A DNA stretch of 46,767 bases from an uncultured Clostridia bacterium (GTDB lineage: Bacteria > Bacillota > Clostridia > Christensenellales > UBA1242): positions 1 through 46,767 of the forward strand of contig CAMOZC010000002.1 of the NCBI GenBank assembly GCA_946630785.1, written 5' to 3'. Shown here in pieces: positions 1 to 8,307 of the stretch. The translations under genes were made by a program, and so were the position numbers. Every line of letters starts with the position of its first letter. Positions within the stretch are counted from its first letter, which is position 1. The notes below the pieces were generated by a model. The model saw only the letters and a list, made by a program, of their open reading frames with translations. It did no database searches and was not told the DNA's origin.

Positions 1-781
1 TTTTTAAGCCACTGCAATTAGCGAACGCGTGACCGCCAATACTGGTCACTCCTTCTGGTATCGTAATACTCGTTAAGCCACTGCAATACCCGAACGCGCA
101 ATAGCAAATATCGGTCACTCCTTCGGGTATCGTAATACTCGTTAAGCCACTGCAACCATAGAACGCGATATTGCCAATACTGGTCACTCCTTCGGGTATC
201 GTAATACTCGTTAAGCCACTGCAACAAAAGAACGCGGAACTGCCAATACTGGTCACTCCTTCGGGTATCGTAATACTTTTTAAGCCACTGCAATAAGCGA
301 ACGCGGCACCGCCAATACTGGTCACGCCTTCTGGTATCGTAATACTCGTTAAGCCACTGCAACCAGAGAACGCGGAATCGCCAATACTGGTCACTCCTTC
401 GGGTATCGTAATACTCGTTAAGCCACTGCATTTATAGAACGCGGAATTGCCAATACTGGTCACACTTTTGGGTATCGTAATACTCGTTAAGCCACTACAA
501 TAATAGAACGCGGAATCGTCAATACTGGTCACATAAGATGGAATTTCCACACGGTATTTTGCATGGTTTTGAATCCATGTTTCTCCGTCCGCGGTAAATG
601 CACCACCCGTACTTCCATCGCCCAAAACACCATCGTTAATACTTAAATACCCAACAGGTACCGTTTCAATTACTTCACTGTCCGCGCTAACCCGTGGTCC
701 AATCGCGAAAACCAAAGACACTGACAAAACCACCATTGCAACAATCGTACTTAAAATTGAATAAATGGCTTTTTTATTCAT
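1..781 (-). CDS. BspA-like leucine-rich-repeat surface protein, C-terminus truncated by window edge
   Basis: Frame read from ATG at 781 on the minus strand: MNKKAIYSILSTIVAMVVLSVSLVFAIGPRVSADSEV... then repeated CSGLTSITIPEGVTSIGxxAFxx units, open to base 1. SD-like aaaggaga upstream. The ORF track lists only an out-of-frame ORF here (18..431). Confidence 0.9.
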   Translation of the reverse strand, partial: MNKKAIYSILSTIVAMVVLSVSLVFAIGPRVSADSEVIETVPVGYLSINDGVLGDGSTGGAFTADGETWIQNHAKYRVEIPSYVTSIDDSAFYYCSGLTSITIPKSVTSIGNSAFYKCSGLTSITIPEGVTSIGDSAFSGCSGLTSITIPEGVTSIGGAAFAYCSGLKSITIPEGVTSIGSSAFFCCSGLTSITIPEGVTSIGNIAFYGCSGLTSITIPEGVTDICYCAFGYCSGLTSITIPEGVTSIGGHAFANCSGLK

Positions 782-806
782 ATTTTATTTTCTCCTTTGT
801 TCCATT

Positions 807-833
807 TAGTATCTGCCAATTAAACAAATACTA
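807..833 (-). promoter_or_regulatory. 9-bp inverted repeat (TAGTATCTG-N9-CAAATACTA) at the predicted transcription start of the LRR gene
   Basis: Arms match with one mismatch. Predicted -10 TATACT (839-844, minus) lies immediately upstream. The same element precedes the paralogues at 28558 and 39819. Confidence 0.65.
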
Positions 834-863
834 CTTACAGTATAATTCCCTCCCTAGCCGATT

Positions 864-877
864 TGCAAGCGCTTTCA
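864..877. promoter_or_regulatory. cre-like site (CcpA operator candidate) overlapping the -35
   Basis: TGCAAGCGCTTTCA, one mismatch from the palindromic cre TGAAAGCGCTTTCA. It contains the minus-strand TTGCAA -35. Confidence 0.5.
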
Positions 878-924
878 GGTTTTCGTATAATTTGTCCAGT
901 TACCCCAAAAATTACTGACAAAAA

Positions 925-1575
925 TTAATTTTCTTCCGTTGTTGTAGTATCCTTTTTTGCACGGCGCTTTTTAATAATGTGCAAAACAACTTTAGTGGTT
1001 ACCGCAACCAAAATTAACAGCAAGAAAATAATCAATAAAATATCGGTAATTTGTGGGAAAACATGACAAACAAAGGTGATAATTACACCACACAAAATAT
1101 TACCTAAAATCACGGTACCACAAATCACCCAGAAATTAAGACCAAGGAGTACAGCAAAACAGGTACCAGTCCAAACACCTGTCATCGGCACGGGAAAAGC
1201 CACAAACAAGAACACCGCTAAAATTTTCAACCACAAAACACGACGTGTGCTTTGGGTTTGGTTTTCGGTTTTTAATTGGTCCGAGCGTTTCGCTACATCG
1301 CCAACTACGAAATCAACAATGACTTTAAAGAATTTTTTATCTTTCATCCAATTGTAAATTGGACGGAATAACAAGGCGACAATCGGAACCACCAAAGAAC
1401 TACCTAACAAAGCCCACAAAAAAGCTTGCCACGAACTTAACGCTGCGGCACCCCAAATCGAAGTACTAACCCCTAACGGAATCGCTCCCTTCAATTCAAC
1501 CAAAGGTAACATGGCAACCAAAACCGTTGCTATAATTGAATTACTACCAAAAATATTCGCCAGCAATGTCCCCAA
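925..1575 (-). CDS. putative small multidrug export protein family membrane protein (COG2426-like)
   Basis: Polytopic membrane protein; VAMLPLVELKGAIPLGVS and FLFVAFPVPMTGVWTG motifs typical of the family. Confidence 0.75.
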   Translation of the reverse strand: MGTLLANIFGSNSIIATVLVAMLPLVELKGAIPLGVSTSIWGAAALSSWQAFLWALLGSSLVVPIVALLFRPIYNWMKDKKFFKVIVDFVVGDVAKRSDQLKTENQTQSTRRVLWLKILAVFLFVAFPVPMTGVWTGTCFAVLLGLNFWVICGTVILGNILCGVIITFVCHVFPQITDILLIIFLLLILVAVTTKVVLHIIKKRRAKKDTTTTEEN

Positions 1576-1589
1576 AATATTTTTCCCCC

Positions 1590-2312
1590 TTAGGCTTCCG
1601 TACCCGAATCGGCAATCGCGCCAAAACGACGGTCGCGACTTTGATATTCTAACAAAGCGTTGTACAAATCTTCTTTACCAAAATCTGGCCAATAAATCTT
1701 GGGGAAGTATAATTCGGCATATGATACTTGCCACAACATGAAATTGCTTAAACGTTGTTCGCCGCTGGTACGTACCACAAAGTCTAATAATGGTTGGTCT
1801 TTCGTATACAAATAATTTTGCAATGTCGCACGGTCAACCTTGGGTTCAAGTTTTTCCGCCAACATCGTATTTACAGCACGCACCAGTTCATCTTGTCCAC
1901 TATAATTTAAACCTAAATTTAAAACAAATTGAGTTTCATTTTTAGTTGCTTCAATGACACTTTTGGCGTTCTTGACCAAAGCCTCTGGAAACTTCGTGTA
2001 ATCACCCATAATATTTAAACGCACATGCGGATATTTTTTCACAAAATCTTTCGCATTTAAATAATCGGTAAAATATTTAAACAAAAAATCTAATTCAGTT
2101 TTGGGACGATTCCAGTTTTCCGTTGAAAACGCGTAAACGCTGACAACCGGGATATGATAATTGAAGAAACATTCTTTAATGACGACATCTAAATTTTTAA
2201 CACCATAACGATGGCCTTTATTACGTGGCCAACCACGTTCTTTGGCCCAACGCCCATTGCCATCAATAATAAAACCAATGTGCTGTGGCAATTTCTTAAG
2301 TTCAGTCGTCAT
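1590..2312 (-). CDS. uppS: isoprenyl transferase (undecaprenyl diphosphate synthase)
   Basis: HIGFIIDGNGRWAKERGWPRNKGHRYGVKNLD, VSVYAFSTENWNRP, RTSGEQRLSNFMLWQVSYAELYF motifs. Confidence 0.95.
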   Translation of the reverse strand: MTTELKKLPQHIGFIIDGNGRWAKERGWPRNKGHRYGVKNLDVVIKECFFNYHIPVVSVYAFSTENWNRPKTELDFLFKYFTDYLNAKDFVKKYPHVRLNIMGDYTKFPEALVKNAKSVIEATKNETQFVLNLGLNYSGQDELVRAVNTMLAEKLEPKVDRATLQNYLYTKDQPLLDFVVRTSGEQRLSNFMLWQVSYAELYFPKIYWPDFGKEDLYNALLEYQSRDRRFGAIADSGTEA

Positions 2313-2445
2313 GGTTAAATCTCCTTATGCGGTTTACGGTTTTCTTAATATAAATATATACTCTTTTCAACTATGCGATACCGCTCACCGCGCAGTCTTT
2401 ATTAAAAGAATATCACAAATATAGGTTTTATGACAAGCATTAACA

Positions 2446-3477
2446 TTACTTGGCTTTTTTGGTTTGGGTTGGTTTCAGCCCAGTTGTCTTTTGTGGAACT
2501 ATCTTGGTCGGTTTTTTAATGTATGGTTTAACCATTGAATCCGCATTATCAACATTTTCGGTATCATATTCCAAAGGAATGCCATAAGTACGTTCGTAAC
2601 ATTTACGCCAAGCCTCAAAGTTAGCCTGTTTCATATATTCCGCATTATCACGCTCATCCAAATCTTTACGCGGAAAAATTGGTGGTAAAATATGAATGGT
2701 ATAGTCGCCAAAATTAACACGACCTTCCGCATCTAAATGTTCTGGCTTATCTTTAATTGTAATAAACAAAGGCACGATGGGACGACGGTATTTAGCGGCA
2801 TAGTGAAACGCACCAGGTTTTAAGACGCGTGGTTTTTTATATTCACGCCACATGGATTGTTCCGGATAAATTAAAATTGGCCATTTCTTACGCAAGAAAT
2901 ATTCCATGGCGTGGTTAAATTTACGCATCACCGACAAACTTAAATTAGCGGGAATCGGCAAGTAACCCGTATTACGTGAAATATTACCAATCACACCTTT
3001 CCAGTTGTTAAAATCCGCCGCGACAAATTTAATATCCATACCGACAGCGGCACGCACCGCAAACGAATCAACTTTACTGATGTGGTTACAAGTAACAATA
3101 TAACCACCAACAATACCAAACAAGTTTGTACGGCCAACCACTTTAAGGTTCGTCAATTCACGATTAATCTTATTGCAATACTTTTTCAGCGCGCGCATGT
3201 ACCAAAAGTGTTTCCAGCGGTCACGATAACGACGACGCAAATAGTTAAAAGTTTCATCGACAGGGTCACAGGCATCATAACTACATTCGTCAGTGTTTTG
3301 GTTAAATTTACCTTCACGTTCATACACTTGACGTCTTTGTACATCTTCATCAAAAATTTCTTGAGGTTCTTTCAAACTATTGACATCTAACATCTGTTTA
3401 ATTTCCTTTATTGCTTTTGTATCTGGGTTTGTTTTTTCGGTCGGCACCAAGTCTTCAATCCTATCCATAGGATACAT
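2446..3477 (-). CDS. lysophospholipid/1-acyl-glycerol-3-phosphate acyltransferase-like (PlsC family)
   Basis: NHISKVD (NHx4D) motif, YPEQSMW, GAFHYAAKYRRPIVPLFI. Lys-rich C-terminus. Its start overlaps the GT2 gene by about 70 bp, so a later start is possible. Confidence 0.85.
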   Translation of the reverse strand: MYPMDRIEDLVPTEKTNPDTKAIKEIKQMLDVNSLKEPQEIFDEDVQRRQVYEREGKFNQNTDECSYDACDPVDETFNYLRRRYRDRWKHFWYMRALKKYCNKINRELTNLKVVGRTNLFGIVGGYIVTCNHISKVDSFAVRAAVGMDIKFVAADFNNWKGVIGNISRNTGYLPIPANLSLSVMRKFNHAMEYFLRKKWPILIYPEQSMWREYKKPRVLKPGAFHYAAKYRRPIVPLFITIKDKPEHLDAEGRVNFGDYTIHILPPIFPRKDLDERDNAEYMKQANFEAWRKCYERTYGIPLEYDTENVDNADSMVKPYIKKPTKIVPQKTTGLKPTQTKKAK

Positions 3478-4367
3478 TTGAACAATTTTTTTGCCAAACG
3501 ATTTTTATATAAGTAGTCACGATAAATGTCAGCAAAGTGTCTCATTCGCGCAATAATTTCCGGATAACGGCGTTTATTTGCTAAATAAACCGAACCGCAG
3601 CAACTAAATGCTGCCCAACCACGGATTGCATCGCGGGCAACGAGATTAGTTTCAGTTTCAGACAATTCTAACAATTTATTAATCAAATTAACATTATTTT
3701 CAGAAAACTTTTTGTGCACTTCAGAACCCGCACGCCAAGAATAACAATACAACTTTGCATTGATACACACCATTTTTTGGCAACGCTTTAAATATCCTAA
3801 ATTAAATAGCAAATCTTCACCATAACAATATTTAGGGTCAAAGCGCAACGGTTCGTCATTGTTAATTAAATCAACACGAAACATTTTATTCCAAAGCACC
3901 AACCCCGCTTTGTAAATCAGTTGTGGTACCATTTCATCGTTTTCATAAGTACGAGTAGTTTTACGCCAAGGAGAAAACACCGGAAAACGAACTGCGCGGA
4001 TAGCAAACCGACAAACACTCAAATCAGCATGATTTGTGATTAAGGCTTGATATAGTTTTTCCACATAGTTGGCTTTAATACAGTCATCACTATCAACCCA
4101 AACACAATACTGTCCATGACAGTGATCCAATAAAAAGTTACGTGTCTTGGCAACATTTTTTTCGTTGACCTTCTGCAACAAAACAATCCGACTATCACTG
4201 TCGGCATATTGTTTGGCAATTTGGTAGGTATTATCAACAGAACCATCATCCACAACAATAATTTCCAGATTTTGATAAGTTTGTTTCAAAACAGAACGTA
4301 AGCAACGACCAAGATATTTTTGTACGTTGTATGCTGGTATTAAAACACTAATCAAATCGTTTTCCAC
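3408..4367 (-). CDS. glycosyltransferase family 2
   Basis: ISVLIPAYNVQKYLGRCLRSVLKQTYQNLEIIVVDDGSVDNT ... WVDSDD. Confidence 0.93.
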   Translation of the reverse strand: MENDLISVLIPAYNVQKYLGRCLRSVLKQTYQNLEIIVVDDGSVDNTYQIAKQYADSDSRIVLLQKVNEKNVAKTRNFLLDHCHGQYCVWVDSDDCIKANYVEKLYQALITNHADLSVCRFAIRAVRFPVFSPWRKTTRTYENDEMVPQLIYKAGLVLWNKMFRVDLINNDEPLRFDPKYCYGEDLLFNLGYLKRCQKMVCINAKLYCYSWRAGSEVHKKFSENNVNLINKLLELSETETNLVARDAIRGWAAFSCCGSVYLANKRRYPEIIARMRHFADIYRDYLYKNRLAKKLFKCILWIGLKTWCRPKKQTQIQKQ

Positions 4368-4369
4368 TT

Positions 4370-5125
4370 TTACTCCTTAGGTGTTTCGTCTTGTTTCGTG
4401 CTAGCTTCATTTACCGTTGCAACATTTTCAGAATCCGCGGTATTCGATTTTTGACTGCGCATCAATCGCGTCTTTAACATCAATAAACGCGGCTTATTAT
4501 AGCGCAATACCATTAAAGGTAACAAATTTAAAATCGCATCTACCAACGCCACTGGGAATGCAATCGACCAAAAACCTGGTACTGGAACCAACAAAATCAA
4601 AAAAGAACCCAAAGTGCCAACCGTGTGCATAAACATTCCTTTGTTTAATTCCACGATAAAACGGTCAATGTAGGCAGGGTCATTTGGCGATTGAACTTTC
4701 TTTTTGCTAAAACCGCCTAAAGCACCTAGTTCACAAATATGGTCTTTCCAGACATTAATCTTAATGGCACGATAGAAGTTTACTTCACGTTTACTAACTG
4801 CATAGATTTTTGACTCACGATAGAATTTTCTCGGCACACACCAACCTGTCAACATTGCCAACAAAACAGTAATAATAATTTGAATACCCGTTGTTGACGT
4901 TACCCAAAACAAAGCATTAACAAAAGTCCAACCCAACACCAACCAGTTGAATATGGTTACAACAATCATGCTGATAATGATAATCATCATGTACAAAATC
5001 ATTAAAAATAGTTTAACACAATCATCCCAGCAAACAAACATATATTTACAAAAATCGTCAAAAGACGATTTTTTGACCCTAAAATCCATCCAATTTGGGT
5101 ACTGCAATGTAAAAGTTGTAGACAA
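4370..5125 (-). CDS. membrane protein resembling the CrtO-like (glycosyl-4,4'-diaponeurosporenoate acyltransferase) family
   Basis: About four TM segments; YRAIKINVWKDHICELG, VELNKGMFMH, LNLLPLMVLRYNKPRL resemble the WKD / ETxxxExxH / NLPxxxxQRYNRxRL pattern. TTG start as called; the start is uncertain. Confidence 0.5.
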   Translation of the reverse strand: MSTTFTLQYPNWMDFRVKKSSFDDFCKYMFVCWDDCVKLFLMILYMMIIIISMIVVTIFNWLVLGWTFVNALFWVTSTTGIQIIITVLLAMLTGWCVPRKFYRESKIYAVSKREVNFYRAIKINVWKDHICELGALGGFSKKKVQSPNDPAYIDRFIVELNKGMFMHTVGTLGSFLILLVPVPGFWSIAFPVALVDAILNLLPLMVLRYNKPRLLMLKTRLMRSQKSNTADSENVATVNEASTKQDETPKE

Positions 5126-5154
5126 CTAAAAATCAAAAATGTTAATCTACACAT

Positions 5155-5168
5155 AGTGGTTTACCACT
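5155..5168 (+). promoter_or_regulatory. small inverted repeat AGTGGT-TT-ACCACT just upstream of the GT8 ribosome binding site
   Basis: Perfect 6-bp arms, then tagaggagaaattATG. Confidence 0.35.
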
Positions 5169-5181
5169 TAGAGGAGAAATT

Positions 5182-6252
5182 ATGAATCAACAAGAGATAA
5201 TTCCAATTTTCTTTGCCACCGATAATAATTATGCACCTTATCTTTGCGTGGCACTAAAATCAATTACTACTAACTGCAACAAAAACTATAATTACAAAGT
5301 GCACATTTTAAACACTGGTTTAGCAACTGGTTTATCCGAAGCCAACATGCAAGCCATCAAAGCCTTTGAAACCGATTACTTAAAAATTGAATTTAACGAT
5401 GTTTCCAGCATCATTGCTCCCATCAAAGAATTACTAAATAAGAGTTTGCGCGATTACTACAGCGATACCACTTTCTATCGTATTTTCATACCTAAAATGT
5501 TCCCAGAATACCATAAAGTACTTTACTTAGATTGCGATATCGTTGTCTTAGGTGATATTGCCGAACTGTACCATACCGACTTGAAAGATAATATTTTAGG
5601 TGCAGTGACTGACGAAGTTGCACCATCACACCCTACATTAATTCGTTATGTCGAAGAAACTGTTGGTGTACCGGTTAACGATTATTTTTGTGCTGGCATT
5701 ATTTTATTTAACCTTGATGCTATGCGCGAACATAAGGTTGATGAAAAATTTGTCGGACTACTTTCAAAGTATCACTTTACTACCGTGGCACAAGACCAAG
5801 ATTACTTAAATGTCATCTGTAAAGGACATGTTATGCTTTTACATCCAGGCTGGGACAAACAAGCTAATGACCGCAAATATAAAGACAAACTTAATTTAAT
5901 TCACTACAACATGTTTTCAAAACCATGGCGCTATAAAAAAGTTCCCTACGAAAAATATTTCTGGAAGTATGCTAAAAAAACACCATTCTATAAAGACATG
6001 TTAAACAGCAGAAAAAACTACACCCAAGCACAGCGTGATGATGACGCGGCACGTGGCGCTGGAATGATTGAATTGAGTTTAAAAATTATTAATTCGGATA
6101 AAACCTTCAAAAAGGTTTTGGAAAACACCACCATTGAAGCGGCAATTGCAGAAACTAGTAAAACAACCAAAACCACCACCAAAAAGGCTCCATCCAAAAC
6201 TACCAAAACAGCTAGCAAATCCAAAACAACGAAAACTACCAAAGCTAAATAA
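5182..6252 (+). CDS. glycosyltransferase family 8 with Lys/Thr-rich C-terminal tail
   Basis: IPIFFATDNNYAPYLCVALKSI, KVLYLDCDIVVLGDIAELY, FCAGIILFNLD, LNVICKGHV. SD aggaggag. Tail SKTTKTTTKKAPSKTTKTASKSKTTKTTKAK. Confidence 0.93.
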   Translation: MNQQEIIPIFFATDNNYAPYLCVALKSITTNCNKNYNYKVHILNTGLATGLSEANMQAIKAFETDYLKIEFNDVSSIIAPIKELLNKSLRDYYSDTTFYRIFIPKMFPEYHKVLYLDCDIVVLGDIAELYHTDLKDNILGAVTDEVAPSHPTLIRYVEETVGVPVNDYFCAGIILFNLDAMREHKVDEKFVGLLSKYHFTTVAQDQDYLNVICKGHVMLLHPGWDKQANDRKYKDKLNLIHYNMFSKPWRYKKVPYEKYFWKYAKKTPFYKDMLNSRKNYTQAQRDDDAARGAGMIELSLKIINSDKTFKKVLENTTIEAAIAETSKTTKTTTKKAPSKTTKTASKSKTTKTTKAK

Positions 6253-6263
6253 ATTAACTAATT

Positions 6264-6292
6264 AAAAAGCCCGGAATTGTCGGGCTTTTTTT
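6264..6292. terminator. bidirectional intrinsic terminator
   Basis: AAAAAGCCCG-gaattgt-CGGGCTTTTT between convergent genes. Confidence 0.85.
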
Positions 6293-6722
6293 AACGCATT
6301 ATATCTAATAGTTTGTGCAATGTTTGATATAAACCTTTAGCTTCTTCAGGTTCAAGCGCAACACAAGCGGCAACCTGACCAGGAATTTTAACGGCTTCTG
6401 TTTTCAAGGCTTGACCTTTGGCAGTAATTTCCACCATTAACAAACGCTCATCCGCCTCTGAACGCGCCCGTTTGATTAAGCCTTTCTTTTCCAAACTCTT
6501 TAAAACTGGTGTCATAGTACCTGAATCCAAATACAACTTATCGCCAAGTTCTTTAGCACTACACTTACCTTTTTCCCAAAAAACCATCATGGTAATATAT
6601 TGCGTATAAGTTAAATCAATTTTCGCCAAGTACGGATTATATTTTTTAACCAAACTACGTGCACACGCATACAACGGGAAACATAACTGGTTATCCAATT
6701 TTAAACAATCAAATTCATCCAT
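6291..6722 (-). CDS. MarR/OhrR-family transcriptional regulator
   Basis: LDNQLCFPLYACARSLVKKYNPYLAKIDLTYTQYITMMVFWEKGKCSAKELGDKLYLDSGTMTPVLKSLEKKGLIKR; OhrR-like N-terminal Cys context. Confidence 0.9.
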   Translation of the reverse strand: MDEFDCLKLDNQLCFPLYACARSLVKKYNPYLAKIDLTYTQYITMMVFWEKGKCSAKELGDKLYLDSGTMTPVLKSLEKKGLIKRARSEADERLLMVEITAKGQALKTEAVKIPGQVAACVALEPEEAKGLYQTLHKLLDIMR

Positions 6723-6761
6723 GACAAACTCCTTTTTAAAATGAAATGTAAGTTTGAAAGA

Positions 6762-7301
6762 TTATAACACACTTTCAATTTTTTTTCTAACATCTTTCAT
6801 GCTTACAGTTGGTTCAAAACGAGCAATAATTTCGCCGTCACGACTAATTAAAAATTTGGTAAAGTTCCATTTAATCTTGCTGTTATTTTTAAAATCTTTA
6901 TCCTTGTGTTTAAGCACCTGTGACATCACAAAACCGCCCACGCCTTTGAAACCTTCAAATTTAGTGTTAGCAACTAAATATTGATACAGTGGAATTGCAT
7001 TCTCACCATTAACATCAACTTTTGCAAACTGCGGAAAGGTGATTTTATAACGCATTGCACAGAATGAATGAATCTCTTCATTTGAACCTGGTGCTTGTTC
7101 ACCAAATTGGTTACAAGGAAAATCCAAAATTTCCAAACCATCTTTCTGGTGTTCTTCGTATAATTTTTGCAAATCATTATACTGCGGAGTAAAACCACAT
7201 CCCGTGGCGGTATTAACAATCAAAAGCACTTTGCCACGATAGTCCGCCAACTTCACTTCCGCCCCGTCTCGTCTTTGAACTGTAAAATCATAAATATTCA
7301 T
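6762..7301 (-). CDS. glutathione peroxidase family thiol peroxidase
   Basis: MNIYDFTVQRRDGAEVKLADYRGKVLLIVNTATGCGFTPQY ... DFPCNQFG; KWNFTKFL. Start corrected from 7388 to 7301: SD (aaaggagagagaaATG) is at this ATG and the longer ORF would include the promoter. Confidence 0.92.
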   Translation of the reverse strand: MNIYDFTVQRRDGAEVKLADYRGKVLLIVNTATGCGFTPQYNDLQKLYEEHQKDGLEILDFPCNQFGEQAPGSNEEIHSFCAMRYKITFPQFAKVDVNGENAIPLYQYLVANTKFEGFKGVGGFVMSQVLKHKDKDFKNNSKIKWNFTKFLISRDGEIIARFEPTVSMKDVRKKIESVL

Positions 7302-7322
7302 TTCTCTCTCCTTTTTAATTAC

Positions 7323-7352
7323 GTTCAATTTAATTGAACTCAATCTATTATA
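7323..7352 (-). promoter_or_regulatory. promoter (TTGCGT-16-TATAAT) with perfect 8-bp inverted repeat operator GTTCAATT-T-AATTGAAC
   Basis: Palindrome 7323-7339 lies just downstream of the -10 (7347-7352 on minus), upstream of the GPx-MarR operon. Confidence 0.65.
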
Positions 7353-7461
7353 ACACTTTTTCGCTGCAACGCAAGTATTTTTTTGCATTAATGATAAATT
7401 TTACAGCCAACATAATCCGTGTTATACTGAAATAGTATTAACAATAAAAGGAGAAAAAATT

Positions 7462-8256
7462 ATGCCACTATTGGAAGATTTTGAAGAATTTCAAAACGTC
7501 AGTCCCCTGTTACAATGGGCAATTTTCATTGTTGGGGTTTTAATCGCAATTGTTGCAATCATCTCAATCGGGGTTTCGCTTTGGTTAGCCTATAAATACA
7601 TCAGATTTAATCGCACAAAAAACAGTGCTGGTTTAACTGGTAAGGAGGTTGCTAGAAACCTTTTGGATAAAAATGGATTACAACACATTAAAGTTTCAAA
7701 GTGGGGTTCCTTCCTTTTTGGTAATAGTTATTCCCACTACTTTAACAAAGTTCGTCTGCGCCGTTTTACACAAAACAAAAAGAGTGTCACATCTATGGCA
7801 ATGGCAGCCGAAAAAACCGCATTAGCAGTTTTAGACAAAGAAGGCGATGCTGACATGCAAACCCGCATCCGTTTGACACCTTTCATCTACTTTGGACCAA
7901 TTGCTTTCATTCCGCTAGTTTTATTGGGAATTTTAATTGACTTCATGATTTTTAATTTCACTGGTGTGGCTACTATTATTTCCGCCATGGTTGGTTTAGG
8001 GCTCTATGTGATTTCTTTTGTTTTGGCAATCAAGGTTTTAAAAACCGAAATCAAAGCCCAGGCTAAAGCCTTACAAATGCTTGCCAACGAAAACATGGTA
8101 ACCGCTGAAGAAACCGCGATGATGCAAGAATTATTCCACATTTACAATGTTCAATACGTTAATGACATCATCATGGCATTCTTGGAAATGATTATGCGTG
8201 TCTTAAATATGATTGCTGATACACAAAGACAACAATCATTTGGCAAACGCAACTAA
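7462..8256 (+). CDS. YugP-like (Zn_peptidase_2-type) membrane protein lacking the HEXXH motif
   Basis: NSAGLTGKEVARNLLDKNGLQHIKV matches the YugP N-terminal motif; the AAHEVGHAIQ position reads AAEKTALAVLD. SD aaaaggagaaaaa. Confidence 0.6.
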   Translation: MPLLEDFEEFQNVSPLLQWAIFIVGVLIAIVAIISIGVSLWLAYKYIRFNRTKNSAGLTGKEVARNLLDKNGLQHIKVSKWGSFLFGNSYSHYFNKVRLRRFTQNKKSVTSMAMAAEKTALAVLDKEGDADMQTRIRLTPFIYFGPIAFIPLVLLGILIDFMIFNFTGVATIISAMVGLGLYVISFVLAIKVLKTEIKAQAKALQMLANENMVTAEETAMMQELFHIYNVQYVNDIIMAFLEMIMRVLNMIADTQRQQSFGKRN

Positions 8257-8276
8257 AAAAATTCAACTATCAAAAC

Positions 8277-8307
8277 AAAAACCTAAACAATTCAGTTTAG
8301 GTTTTTT
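8277..8307. terminator. bidirectional intrinsic terminator
   Basis: AAACCTAAAC-aattca-GTTTAGGTTT followed by T run. Confidence 0.85.

Noticed and set aside
18-431. Tracked 137-aa minus-strand ORF (LQWLNEYYDTRRSDQYW repeats)
   Set aside because: Out-of-frame reading of the LRR repeats; the real frame starts at 781 and reads CSGLTSITIPEGVTSIG.
1-530. CRISPR array suggested by regular 69-bp repeats
   Set aside because: Repeats are in frame, encode LRR units, and variable bases are only a few codons rather than unique spacers.
694-918. Tracked plus-strand ORF over the LRR gene start and promoter
   Set aside because: Covers the promoter, inverted repeat and signal peptide of the minus-strand gene; no SD or domain.
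1076-1357. Plus-strand ORFs antisense to clear genes (for example 1076-1357, 3082-3390, 13708-13950, 19813-20154, 20243-20569, 23010-23228, 43280-43525)
   Set aside because: Shadow ORFs opposite or within well-supported coding regions.
6018-6242. Minus-strand Val/Leu-rich ORF
   Set aside because: Antisense of the Lys/Thr repeat tail of the GT8 gene; hydrophobicity is a codon artefact.
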